This document shows, piece after piece, positions 1 to 6,569 of a DNA stretch of 14,175 bases (position 1 is its first letter; every line of letters begins with the position of its first letter). The stretch covers positions 1-14,175 of the forward strand of contig JAMOBE010000095.1 in assembly GCA_039908285.1 (NCBI GenBank), read 5' to 3'. The notes under the pieces were generated by a model. That model was not told where the DNA came from and did no database searches. It was given only the letters and a program-made list of their open reading frames with translations. Source of the DNA: JAMOBE01 sp039908285. Lineage in GTDB: Bacteria; Pseudomonadota; Alphaproteobacteria; Rhodospirillales; Rhodospirillaceae. The position numbers and the translations under genes were made by a program.

Positions 1-104
1 ACTGAAGACATGCTACGAGTCAATTATGGATAACTCGGTTGCGATGATATTTTTCGCAAGCATATGCCGGCTTATGACAAGTTTGTCTAGGGCGTGACTG
101 TTTC

Positions 105-197
105 CTAACGGACTCTCAGGCACTCGTGCTTCACGCCCTCGAGGATCTTCTCTTCGGCGTCCCGCTTCTTGTCGGCGGCATTGGTTGTCCGCAGCAT
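105..197 (-). CDS. Small 30-residue charged ORF with strong RBS
   Basis: Not recognised. On the minus strand an ATG at 197 opens a 30-codon frame ending in TAG at 105. It encodes a lysine/glutamate-rich peptide that begins MLRTTNAADKKRDAEEKI and ends ECLRVR. A near-perfect Shine-Dalgarno, GAGGAGG, lies 6 nt before the ATG, which is the main reason to believe it is translated. There is no signal peptide or membrane segment. A longer minus-strand frame (ATG at 291, running to 13) overlaps it in another phase but has no ribosome binding site at its start. The two frames encode the same pentapeptide TNAAD from adjacent 16-bp copies, so the short ORF could instead be the 3' part of a frameshifted 56-codon gene. 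Stand-alone translation is plausible but unproven. Confidence 0.4.
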   Translation of the reverse strand: MLRTTNAADKKRDAEEKILEGVKHECLRVR

Positions 198-201
198 TGG
201 T
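170..201. repeat. 16-bp imperfect tandem duplication
   Basis: Two directly adjacent 16-bp units, 170-185 (TGTCGGCGGCATTGGT) and 186-201 (TGTCCGCAGCATTGGT), match at 14 of 16 positions. On the minus strand both encode Thr-Asn-Ala-Ala-Asp, and both differences fall at synonymous third codon positions. Because 16 is not a multiple of 3, the second copy is read in a different phase from the first. Confidence 0.7.
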
Positions 202-281
202 CGCCTCCTCAATCCTGGCACCCTCAACGTCCGGCCGTCCCCACCGTCCCTCTTGGTTTGCCTCTTGCCGGTATTTGATAT

Positions 282-310
282 AGTCTACCATAGAATCGCG
301 AATTGTTGAA
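282..310 (-). promoter_or_regulatory. Weak sigma70-like promoter for the minus-strand small ORF
   Basis: On the minus strand TTCAAC (305-310) and TAGACT (282-287) are separated by 17 bp, matching the -35/-10 consensus at 3/6 and 4/6 positions. A transcript from here would start inside the long minus-strand frame, after its ATG at 291, and would carry the 30-codon ORF with its GAGGAGG. The match is weak and by eye. Confidence 0.2.
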
Positions 311-321
311 AATATATTTAA

Positions 322-349
322 TTACCAGAATTGTATCGCATTTTATATT
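322..349 (+). promoter_or_regulatory. Candidate sigma70 promoter upstream of glucokinase
   Basis: TTACCA (322-327) and TATATT (344-349), separated by 16 bp, match the -35 box at 4/6 and the -10 box at 5/6. They sit in the AT-rich stretch about 135 bp before the glucokinase ATG. The remaining leader, 350-484, shows no gene I can support and no clear riboswitch or attenuator. Confidence 0.3.
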
Positions 350-484
350 TATCGCGAGCATATCTCCAACTGATTGGGACTGACTATGCCTGTCAACGCC
401 ACCGCTTGTCGAAAGCCATCAAGTTGAGTATCGTGGGCACGCGATACCACCGCCACGTCGCCACAGCACAGCGAGACCCGATCC

Positions 485-1447
485 ATGAGCACTTCGACGC
501 CCACCTTGGGCCTGATCGCCGACATCGGCGGCACCAATGCCCGTTTCGCCCTGTGCGAGTCAGGGGGGGAGGTGCGGGACACCCTGGTGCTGCCCTGTGC
601 TGACTACCCGGGTCTGGCCGAGGCCGCCGACGCCTATCTCTCGCGGGTTGGGCCGGGCAGCCGTCCCTCCGTGGGGGCCTTTGCGGTGGCGTCGCCGGTC
701 ACCTCCGACCAGGTGAGCATGACCAACCATCACTGGCTCTTCTCCATCGACGCTACTCGTCGGACGCTGGGCCTGAAGCGGCTCCGGGTGGTCAACGATT
801 TCGTCGCCGTCGCTCACTGCGTGCCGCGACTCTCGGATCAGCACCGGGTCCCGATCGGCCGGGGAGAGCCGATGGCCGGAGCGCCGGTGGCGATTCTCGG
901 CCCGGGGACGGGCCTTGGGGTTGCGCTGCTGGTGCCGTCCGAGACCGGCTGGCGGGCTATTCCGACCGAGGGGGGGCACGTCACCCTGGCCGCCGCCGAT
1001 GACGAGGAAAGTGCCGTGCTCGGCGTCCTGCGCCGCCGGTTTGGCCATGTCTCGGCCGAGCGGGTGCTGTCGGGGCCGGGACTGGTCAACCTCCGCTCCG
1101 CCCTGGCCACCCTCGCCGGCCTGGAGGCGCCGCCGCTGGATCCCGCCCAGGTGACCGAGAGCGCCCTTGCCCGCAGCGACTCCCTCAGCGTCAGGGCGCT
1201 CGACATGTTCCTCGCCATGCTGGGGACCACCGCCGGAAACCTGGCCCTGAGCAGCGGGGCCATGGGCGGGGTGCATATCGCCGGCGGCATCCTGCCGCGG
1301 ATGATCGACACCCTTCGGGCGTCGGCCTTCCGCCCACGGTTCGAGGAAAAGGGACGGTTCCGCGATTATCTGGGCCGCATTCCGACCTACCTGATCACCC
1401 ATCCCTACCCGGCCTTTCCCGGCCTGAGCGGACTCCTGGAGGACTGA
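485..1447 (+). CDS. glk: Glucokinase (Glk family)
   Basis: Cytoplasmic ATP-dependent kinase converting glucose to glucose-6-phosphate. The 320-residue length fits the E. coli-type Glk family (about 320). Visible motifs are the N-terminal phosphate loop ADIGGTNARFAL (12-23), the NDF sugar-binding/catalytic segment (104-106, Asp105 the expected base), GPGTGLGVALL (139-149), TEGGH (161-165, Glu162 and His165 expected to contact the sugar), and GGVHIAGGILPR (261-272). The ATG at 485 is the only start that keeps the phosphate loop near the N-terminus; its Shine-Dalgarno is weak. The stop overlaps the next ATG by one base (TGATG). Its neighbours suggest it feeds glucose into central metabolism or recaptures glucose freed from alpha-glucans, but co-transcription with the GH13/GlgE genes more than 1.4 kb downstream is not shown. 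Confidence 0.95.
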   Translation: MSTSTPTLGLIADIGGTNARFALCESGGEVRDTLVLPCADYPGLAEAADAYLSRVGPGSRPSVGAFAVASPVTSDQVSMTNHHWLFSIDATRRTLGLKRLRVVNDFVAVAHCVPRLSDQHRVPIGRGEPMAGAPVAILGPGTGLGVALLVPSETGWRAIPTEGGHVTLAAADDEESAVLGVLRRRFGHVSAERVLSGPGLVNLRSALATLAGLEAPPLDPAQVTESALARSDSLSVRALDMFLAMLGTTAGNLALSSGAMGGVHIAGGILPRMIDTLRASAFRPRFEEKGRFRDYLGRIPTYLITHPYPAFPGLSGLLED

Positions 1448-1725
1448 TGGACACTCATTCGGACGGATGGAGCTTCACCCGCTTTCTCGACCGCCTGCCG
1501 GTGGGTGCGCTCCTGGCGCTGACGGTGCTCCTCGGCCTGGCGCCGTTCCTGCCCGAACCGCACCTGTGGGAAAAGCTCAAGATGCTGGCCGCGGGAACGC
1601 TGAACCGCCCCATCGACATCTTCGACCTCTGTCTTCACACGGCGCCGCTGCTGCTGCTTGCCGTCAAAGTAGGGAGAATGACCAGCCGCAAGGCGGCGCC
1701 CCAGGACGGCGCCCCCCCGCCGTAA
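1447..1725 (+). CDS. Two-helix small membrane protein (often labelled 'RND transporter')
   Basis: A 92-residue inner-membrane protein. Hydrophobic segments lie at about residues 17-34 (LPVGALLALTVLLGLAPF) and 58-75 (IFDLCLHTAPLLLLAVKV). The connecting segment PEPHLWEKLKMLAAGTLNRPIDIFD is the most family-like part. From memory, homologues of this short family are commonly labelled 'RND transporter' in public annotation, but the protein is far too small to be a pump, so the name should not be read as a function. The C-terminus is Pro/Ala-rich and probably disordered. The ATG overlaps the glucokinase stop by one base, with GGAGGA only 3 nt upstream, so translation is probably coupled to glucokinase. 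Role unknown. Confidence 0.8.
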   Translation: MDTHSDGWSFTRFLDRLPVGALLALTVLLGLAPFLPEPHLWEKLKMLAAGTLNRPIDIFDLCLHTAPLLLLAVKVGRMTSRKAAPQDGAPPP

Positions 1726-1876
1726 CACCACAGGGGTCCGTGCGATTGCCGGCTCTCCCGATAAATTTCCGGCAAAAGTTCTCCACTTGTCGTGTCCCGC
1801 CCTGGTACAATTTCCGAATCGGTATCACTATAAGATATGGTTTCCGCCGAAGTCGGGCTGCATGACGGATCCGTGA

Positions 1877-2758
1877 GTGTCCACCCTCAATACGTTGATC
1901 ATATCGCGGGAAAAGACGGTCGTGGGGCTCCCCGGAGCCGCCGAGGCCAAACTCACGATCAAAAGCAATCGAACCGCATTTACCCTCAGCAAGACTCCCG
2001 TGTCCGAACATCTGGTGGTGCGTGGGCACACGCTCTCTGGAACGGTCCGCATGGCGAGCATCGCCATCAACGCCTTTCAGCGCGACAGCATGGTGTTCCG
2101 CGAGGACAAGAAGGTCGACTTCGCTCCAGCCTGGGAGCGGCTCGAGTCACCCTATGAGCGGACCTACATGCAGACCTGGGTCACCGTTCATGTCAACGGC
2201 CTGCCGATTTTCGCGACGGCGGTGGTCCGCAACGATGAAATGGCCAAGGTCCACGAGACCATCGACCTGGTCGAGCGGGCGTCCAAGGGCGTGGACCTGA
2301 CCGAGTCCATGCTGCGCGACGTGGTGAGCGTGGTCGCTCCCTCCCTGACCGTCGTCCACGACAGCCAGACCGCGGTGGTGCTGACCTCGGGCGCCGGCTA
2401 TGAAAAGTGCGCCATTCTCGACCGCACGGGCGGGGCCAAGCGGTCGCTGTCCTTCACCGTCATGACCGACAAGACCCCGATCACCGTGCCGGCGATGCTG
2501 CTGACCGCCGCCGATCTCATCGAGGCCACCAACATCTCCGACATGCTGAACCGGGTCAACCGCGGCCAGGGAAAACCCCTGCAGCCTGCCGACGTCGGCA
2601 TCCCCAACGACCGCTTCATCGCCGGCCAGACCCGGCGGCGCCAGCTGCTGGACGTGCTGCGCGGGTTCGAGAAGGCCTACCAGGTGCGCTACCGCCCCGA
2701 ACGCCCGGCCTTCCTGGCCCCGACCCCGCCGGCCGCGGCGCCGGTGGCCAAGAAATAA
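1877..2758 (+). CDS. Conserved-looking hypothetical protein, 293 aa
   Basis: Not recognised. The start is GTG at 1877. An in-frame TGA ends at 1876, so this is the most upstream possible start; the next in-frame Met is near residue 59 and would lose a well-structured N-terminal part. There is no signal peptide or membrane segment, so it is predicted cytoplasmic. Residues 1-115 look beta-rich (short hydrophobic strands such as KLTIKSNRTAFTL and TWVTVHVNGLPIFATAVV). Residues 120-150 and 205-270 look helical and charged, with a basic patch QTRRRQLLDVLRGFEKAYQ. The tail is Pro/Ala-rich, ending VAKK. Codon use is like its neighbours. The 151-bp upstream gap is AT-richer and contains TACAAT (1806-1811) and TATAAG (1829-1834), possible -10 boxes without convincing -35 partners. 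A 26-bp palindrome follows 32 bp after the stop. Confidence 0.8.
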   Translation: MSTLNTLIISREKTVVGLPGAAEAKLTIKSNRTAFTLSKTPVSEHLVVRGHTLSGTVRMASIAINAFQRDSMVFREDKKVDFAPAWERLESPYERTYMQTWVTVHVNGLPIFATAVVRNDEMAKVHETIDLVERASKGVDLTESMLRDVVSVVAPSLTVVHDSQTAVVLTSGAGYEKCAILDRTGGAKRSLSFTVMTDKTPITVPAMLLTAADLIEATNISDMLNRVNRGQGKPLQPADVGIPNDRFIAGQTRRRQLLDVLRGFEKAYQVRYRPERPAFLAPTPPAAAPVAKK

Positions 2759-2790
2759 GGGCACGTCAAAAGAAAGCCGCCATCTTCACT

Positions 2791-2816
2791 CCCTCTCCCC
2801 CTCGAGGGGGAGAGGG
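2791..2816. repeat. 26-bp perfect REP-type palindrome
   Basis: CCCTCTCCCCCTC (2791-2803) is followed directly by its exact reverse complement, 2804-2816. The same 26 bp recurs exactly at 6456-6481, and close relatives lie at 6365-6394 and 14059-14088. It sits just after the stop of the 1877-2758 gene, where a GC-rich hairpin could protect or end the transcript. No U-tract follows, so it is not a classic intrinsic terminator. Confidence 0.85.
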
Positions 2817-2842
2817 CTACTGATAGGTCCATCCGATTGCCC

Positions 2843-2859
2843 TGGGGAAACCCCATTTT
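2843..2859 (+). terminator. Small hairpin plus T-run before the GH13 gene
   Basis: TGGGG (2843-2847), loop AAA, CCCCA (2851-2855), then TTTT (2856-2859). The 5-bp stem is short, so termination would be weak. It lies within a possible upstream extension of the GH13 frame (TTG at 2837), one more reason to prefer the ATG at 2921. Confidence 0.2.
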
Positions 2860-2920
2860 CCCGTTGCATGGATCCGGGCTTTTGGAGATTGTGGCGGCGT
2901 TCGTGGGCAAGGGGGGTGAC

Positions 2921-4216
2921 ATGGTCGAGGGACCGCGCATCTACAATCTTTTTCCGCTGCTGTGCGGGTCGGTGCGCCAGTGGGAGGACCACCTGCCGCG
3001 CATCGCCGCCATGGGCTTCACCTGGGTCTACGTCAATCCGTTCCACTATCCAGGGTTCTCGGGGAGCCTGTATGCGGTCAAGGACTATTACCGCATCCAC
3101 GACCTGATGTGGGATGGCGAGCATTCCCTGGACGATCTCCTGAAGTCGTTCTGCTGGCGCGCGGGCGAGCTTGGGCTGTCGGTGATGATGGATCTGGTCA
3201 TCAATCACACGTCGAAGGACGCGGTCCTGACCCAGCAGCATCCCGAGTGGTACATGCGCGATGCCGACGGTGGGCTTCACTCGCCGCGGGCCATCGACCC
3301 GGCCGACTCCCGCAAGGTCACGGTGTGGGGGGATCTGGCCGAGCTTGACTATGGCAACCCCGCCACCCGCGGGGCCCTGACCAGCTATTTCGGCGAGATG
3401 ATCGGCCACTTCATCGACTGCGGCATCCGCGGGTTCCGCTGCGACGCCGCCTATCAGGTGCCGGCCGAGGTGTGGAAGCGGCTGATCTCGTTCGCGCGGT
3501 TCAAGCGCCGCGACGCCGCCTTCTTCGCCGAAACCCTGGGCTGCAAGCTGGAGCAGATCCAGGCGCTCGGCAGCGCCGGCTTCGACTGCCTGTTCAACAG
3601 CGCCAAGTGGTGGGACTTCGAGGCGCCCTGGCTGCTGACCCAGTACGAGTCGTTCCGCCGCATCGCCCCGTCGGTGGCCTTCCCGGAAAGCCACGACACC
3701 GAGCGTCTGGTGGTCGAGCTTGAGCGGACGATCCACGGCGACTTCATCCGCATCGAGCGGGCCTATCGCCAGCGCTACCTGTTCGCCGCGGTGTTCTCGA
3801 CCGGGATCATGATGCCCGTCGGCTTCGAGTACGGCTTTCACAGACGGCTCAACGTGGTGGAGACCCGCCAGGACCATTGGGAGACGCCACGCTTCGACCT
3901 GACCGAGTTCATCGGCGCCGTCAACCGGATGAAGGCGGCGGTACCGGCCCTGAACGTCGAGGGACCGCAGCGTCTGATTGATCTCGGGGATCCGCGCGTC
4001 GTCTGCCTGCTGCGGCGGATGGATGGCGCCCGGGACTGGGTGGTGACCCTGATCAATACCGACTCCGAACGGGAACGGGGGGCGCGCGTCGATCACCTGG
4101 AACCCGACATGCACGAGGGGCGCGAGGTCACGCCGGGGCGCGAGGGCCACGTTTTTCACAGCGGCGACGGGGTGACCCTGGCGCCGGGCGAGGTTCGGGT
4201 TTTCGTCAATATCTGA
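2921..4216 (+). CDS. GH13 alpha-amylase-superfamily enzyme paired with GlgE
   Basis: A 431-residue cytoplasmic (alpha/beta)8-barrel glycosidase or transglycosylase. The four GH13 signatures are present in order: region I DLVINH (91-96); region II GFRCDAA with nucleophile Asp175; region III FFAETLG with acid/base Glu204; region IV FPESHDT with the third carboxylate Asp259. There is no signal peptide, so the substrate is intracellular. A small C-terminal beta domain ends VRVFVNI. ATG 2921 was chosen because AAGGGGGG precedes it and the barrel begins at once (RIYNLFPLL); TTG 2837 would add 28 poorly structured residues. GlgE starts 25 bp after its stop, which implies a two-gene operon. At 431 residues it is shorter than typical TreS, GlgB or GlgX, so its specificity (maltose-releasing amylase, glucanotransferase or other) cannot be assigned from sequence alone. 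Confidence 0.85.
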   Translation: MVEGPRIYNLFPLLCGSVRQWEDHLPRIAAMGFTWVYVNPFHYPGFSGSLYAVKDYYRIHDLMWDGEHSLDDLLKSFCWRAGELGLSVMMDLVINHTSKDAVLTQQHPEWYMRDADGGLHSPRAIDPADSRKVTVWGDLAELDYGNPATRGALTSYFGEMIGHFIDCGIRGFRCDAAYQVPAEVWKRLISFARFKRRDAAFFAETLGCKLEQIQALGSAGFDCLFNSAKWWDFEAPWLLTQYESFRRIAPSVAFPESHDTERLVVELERTIHGDFIRIERAYRQRYLFAAVFSTGIMMPVGFEYGFHRRLNVVETRQDHWETPRFDLTEFIGAVNRMKAAVPALNVEGPQRLIDLGDPRVVCLLRRMDGARDWVVTLINTDSERERGARVDHLEPDMHEGREVTPGREGHVFHSGDGVTLAPGEVRVFVNI

Positions 4217-4241
4217 TGTCGACGGGGCAGGGGACGGGTAG

Positions 4242-6290
4242 ATGAGCAAGGCACCGGTGAAGACTCCCAAGGCGCAGCACCATCGCGCCGAAACAGTGGC
4301 GAAGGGGCTGATGGCTGGCTTGAAGAGTCGCCCCGTCATCATCCAGAACGTCGATCCGGAACTGGACGGCGGCCGCTACGCGGTCAAGCGCGAGGTGGGA
4401 GACTCGCTGGTGGTGTCGGCCGACGTGTTCAAGGACGGCCACGACAAGCTCCGCGCCGTCGTCCTCCACCGCCGCGTCGACGAGAAGGACTGGCAGGAGA
4501 CTCCCATGTCCTGCACCAATCCCGGACTGGACCGCTGGCAGGGCCAGTTCATGCTGGGGGAGAACACGACCTTCATCTACACCGTGGAGGCGTGGGCCGA
4601 CGTGTTCGAGTCCTGGCGCGACGAGGTGCAGAAGAAACTGGCCGCCGAGCAGGACATCGGGCTTGAGCTGATGGAGGGCCGCGACCTGGTGGAGGACGCG
4701 GTGAACCGCGCCAAGGGGGCCGACAAGAAGGGCTTGGCCGACGCGCTGAAGCGCTTCGAGGCCGCCGACTACGCGGGGCGCATCGGCCTGCTGCTGTCCG
4801 AGGAGGTGCGCGAGCTGGTGCGCCGCTGGCCCGACCGCGGCACCGCCAGCCGCTACGACCGCGAGCTTGAGGTGTTCGTGGACCGCACCGCCGCCCGCTA
4901 CAGCGCCTGGTACGAGATGTTCCACCGCTCCCAGGGCACGGTGCCGGGCAAAAGCGCCACCTTCCGCGACTGCGAGGCCCGGTTGCCGGAGATCCGCGAC
5001 CTCGGGTTCGACGTCATCTACTTCGTGCCCATCCACCCCATCGGCCGCTCCCACCGCAAGGGGCCGGACAACACGCTGAACGCCGGTCCCGATGATCCGG
5101 GCAGCCCCTATGCCATCGGCTCGCACGAGGGCGGCCACACCGCCGTGCACCCCGACCTTGGGACTCTCGACGACTTCCGCCACTTCATCGCCGAGGCCCG
5201 CGCCCACGGCATGGAGGTGGCCCTCGACTTCGCCATCCAGTGCTCGCCCGACCACCCGTGGATCAAGGACCACCCCGACTGGTTCAAGTTCCGCCCCGAC
5301 GGCACCATCAAGTATGCCGAGAATCCGCCGAAGAAGTACCAGGACATCGTCAATGTCGACTTCTATGGCAATGACCAGGAGGGACTGTGGCGCGAGCTTC
5401 TCGGCGCCGTCCTGTTCTGGGTCGGACAAGGGGTGAAGATCTTCCGCGTCGACAATCCCCACACCAAGCCGGTGCCGTTCTGGGAATGGCTGATCCGCGA
5501 GGTGCGGGTGCATCACCCGGACGTGATCTTCCTCGCCGAGGCCTTCACCCGGCCGCCGATGATGCGCATGCTGGCCAAGGTGGGCTATTCCCAGTCCTAT
5601 ACCTATTTCACCTGGCGCAATTTCAAGCACGAACTGACCGAGTACCTGACCGAGCTGACCCAGTCTCCGGTCACCGAGTACATGCGGCCCAACTTTTTCC
5701 CCAACACCCCGGACATCCTGCCCGAGTTCCTGCAGAAGGGCGGCCGGCCGGCGTTCATGAGCCGCTTCGTCCTCGCCGCCACCCTGTCGGGGGTCTATGG
5801 CATCTACAACGGCTATGAGCTGTGCGAAAACGCGGCGGTGCCGGGGAAGGAAGAGTACCTGCACTCGGAGAAGTACGACTACAAGGTGTGGGACTGGGAC
5901 CGTCCCGGCAACATCAAGCCGCTGATCGCCGCCGTCAATCGCATCCGTCAGGAAAATCCGGCGCTCCAGGAACTGACCAACCTGCGCTTCCATACGGCCC
6001 ACGACGACAACATCCTGTTCTATGGCAAGATGACGCCGGACCGGGCCAACATGGTCTTCATCGCCGTCAATCTCGATCCCTTCGACCCCCACGAGTGCGA
6101 CATCGAGCTGCCGCTGCACGACATGGGCCTGACGGAGCACGACAACTTCGCCGTCGAGGAACTCCTGTCGGGGGCCAAGCACCTGTGGAGCGGATCACGC
6201 CACCGCGTCCGCCTCGACCCGCAGAACCCGGCGACCATCATGCGGATCATCCCATGGCACCACACCGACTTCGAGTCGCCGAGCTTCTGA
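4242..6290 (+). CDS. glgE: Alpha-1,4-glucan:maltose-1-phosphate maltosyltransferase GlgE
   Basis: Transfers maltose from alpha-maltose-1-phosphate to the non-reducing end of alpha-1,4-glucans, releasing phosphate; cytoplasmic, GH13_3. Length 682 residues, close to the roughly 660-700 usual for the family. The N-terminal domain (about 30-130) has the beta-sandwich followed by a long charged helical insert (about 125-215). The catalytic barrel carries FVPIHPIGRSHRKGPDN (261-277), FRVDNPHTKP with nucleophile Asp404, FLAEAFTRP with acid/base Glu433, and NTPDILPEFL with Asp491. The 29-residue spacing between nucleophile and acid matches what I recall for the Streptomyces enzyme (Asp394/Glu423). 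The conserved YNGYELCENAAVPGKEEY (522-539) and KYDYKVWDWDRPGNI motifs are present. ATG 4242 has an AGGGGA-type ribosome binding site. Maltose-1-phosphate must come from Pep2/Mak or GlgM, neither in this window. Confidence 0.95.
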   Translation: MSKAPVKTPKAQHHRAETVAKGLMAGLKSRPVIIQNVDPELDGGRYAVKREVGDSLVVSADVFKDGHDKLRAVVLHRRVDEKDWQETPMSCTNPGLDRWQGQFMLGENTTFIYTVEAWADVFESWRDEVQKKLAAEQDIGLELMEGRDLVEDAVNRAKGADKKGLADALKRFEAADYAGRIGLLLSEEVRELVRRWPDRGTASRYDRELEVFVDRTAARYSAWYEMFHRSQGTVPGKSATFRDCEARLPEIRDLGFDVIYFVPIHPIGRSHRKGPDNTLNAGPDDPGSPYAIGSHEGGHTAVHPDLGTLDDFRHFIAEARAHGMEVALDFAIQCSPDHPWIKDHPDWFKFRPDGTIKYAENPPKKYQDIVNVDFYGNDQEGLWRELLGAVLFWVGQGVKIFRVDNPHTKPVPFWEWLIREVRVHHPDVIFLAEAFTRPPMMRMLAKVGYSQSYTYFTWRNFKHELTEYLTELTQSPVTEYMRPNFFPNTPDILPEFLQKGGRPAFMSRFVLAATLSGVYGIYNGYELCENAAVPGKEEYLHSEKYDYKVWDWDRPGNIKPLIAAVNRIRQENPALQELTNLRFHTAHDDNILFYGKMTPDRANMVFIAVNLDPFDPHECDIELPLHDMGLTEHDNFAVEELLSGAKHLWSGSRHRVRLDPQNPATIMRIIPWHHTDFESPSF

Positions 6291-6361
6291 GTGCACCATC
6301 CAGAAAGAATAGAGTGTGAGGGCCTGAGAGCCTAAAAATGTATCGGGACTACGACCATAAA

Positions 6362-6403
6362 AAGCCCTCTCCCCCCTCTTTCGGGGGGAGAGGGTTGGGT
6401 GAG
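6362..6403 (+). repeat. REP-type palindrome with GTTGGGTGAG tail
   Basis: Stem CCCTCTCCCCCC (6365-6376), 6-nt loop TCTTTC, stem GGGGGGAGAGGG (6383-6394), then tail TTGGGTGAG. This 42-bp unit matches 14056-14097 at 41 of 42 positions, the only difference being in the loop. Hairpin plus short conserved tail is typical of REP sequences. Confidence 0.85.
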
Positions 6404-6440
6404 GGGGGGGAGAGGCCCCAAGGACCTTGCCGGTTGCCCC

Positions 6441-6481
6441 ACCCCCTCACCCCGGCCCTCTCCCCCTCGAGGGGGAGAGGG
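6441..6481 (-). repeat. Second REP-type palindrome in inverted orientation
   Basis: The perfect 26-bp palindrome 6456-6481 is identical to 2791-2816. Read on the minus strand it is followed by CCGGGGTGAGGGGGT, equivalent to the TTGGGTGAGGGGG tail of the plus-strand unit at 6362-6410. The two units therefore face each other, as in a REPIN. Confidence 0.75.
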
Positions 6482-6569
6482 AGTCCAGGTTCCGAATACA
6501 TTTTCAGGCTCTGAGGCCCTCACACTCCCCCTTCCCTCCAGGATGAAGATCCATCGACGTTCGACGGTA

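Larger units (their letters stand above)
105..291 (-). pseudogene. Possible 56-codon small gene split by 16-bp duplication
   Basis: Reading from ATG 291 on the minus strand (MVDYIKYRQEANQEG...) up to the first TNAAD copy, then removing one 16-bp repeat unit, would continue into KKRDAEEKILEGVKHECLRVR and the TAG at 105. The result is one uninterrupted 56-residue product. As it stands, the upstream frame runs on through a Arg-rich, shadow-like stretch to 13. This is a reconstruction: both the repeat and the frame change are visible, but that an intact ancestor existed is inference. Against it, no Shine-Dalgarno precedes ATG 291. Confidence 0.22.
6312..6527. mobile_element. 216-bp inverted-repeat (MITE-like) element between convergent genes
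   Basis: The outer arms 6312-6343 and 6496-6527 are 32-bp inverted repeats matching at 30 of 32 positions (both begin GAGTGTGAGGGCCT or GAGTGTGAGGGCCTC read inward). Between them lie two REP-type palindromes facing each other (6362-6403 and 6456-6481). No ORF with coding character lies inside, and I see no clear target-site duplication at the edges. It fills most of the 279 bp between the GlgE stop (6290) and the stop of the minus-strand Smr gene (6570). It could be a non-autonomous insertion, or a large folded structure ending transcription from both sides. The arms are directly visible; mobility is inference. Confidence 0.6.

Noticed and set aside
560..1402. 280-codon open frame antisense to glucokinase
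   Set aside because: Low-complexity Gly/Arg/His composition with no family likeness; glucokinase on the plus strand is certain.
2837..2920. TTG 2837 as start of the GH13 gene
   Set aside because: It would pass through a small hairpin with a T-run and add 28 residues with no fold, while ATG 2921 has an AAGGGGGG ribosome binding site and begins directly at the barrel.
2786..4342. 518-codon open frame antisense to the GH13 gene
   Set aside because: It spans a REP palindrome and the GH13-glgE junction and has no recognisable fold; it is the shadow of the GH13 gene.
4206..6182. 658-codon open frame antisense to glgE
   Set aside because: In GC-rich DNA the antisense of a strongly biased gene is often open. 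The translation is His/Val/Gly-rich with no domain, while the plus strand encodes an unmistakable GlgE with all catalytic residues.
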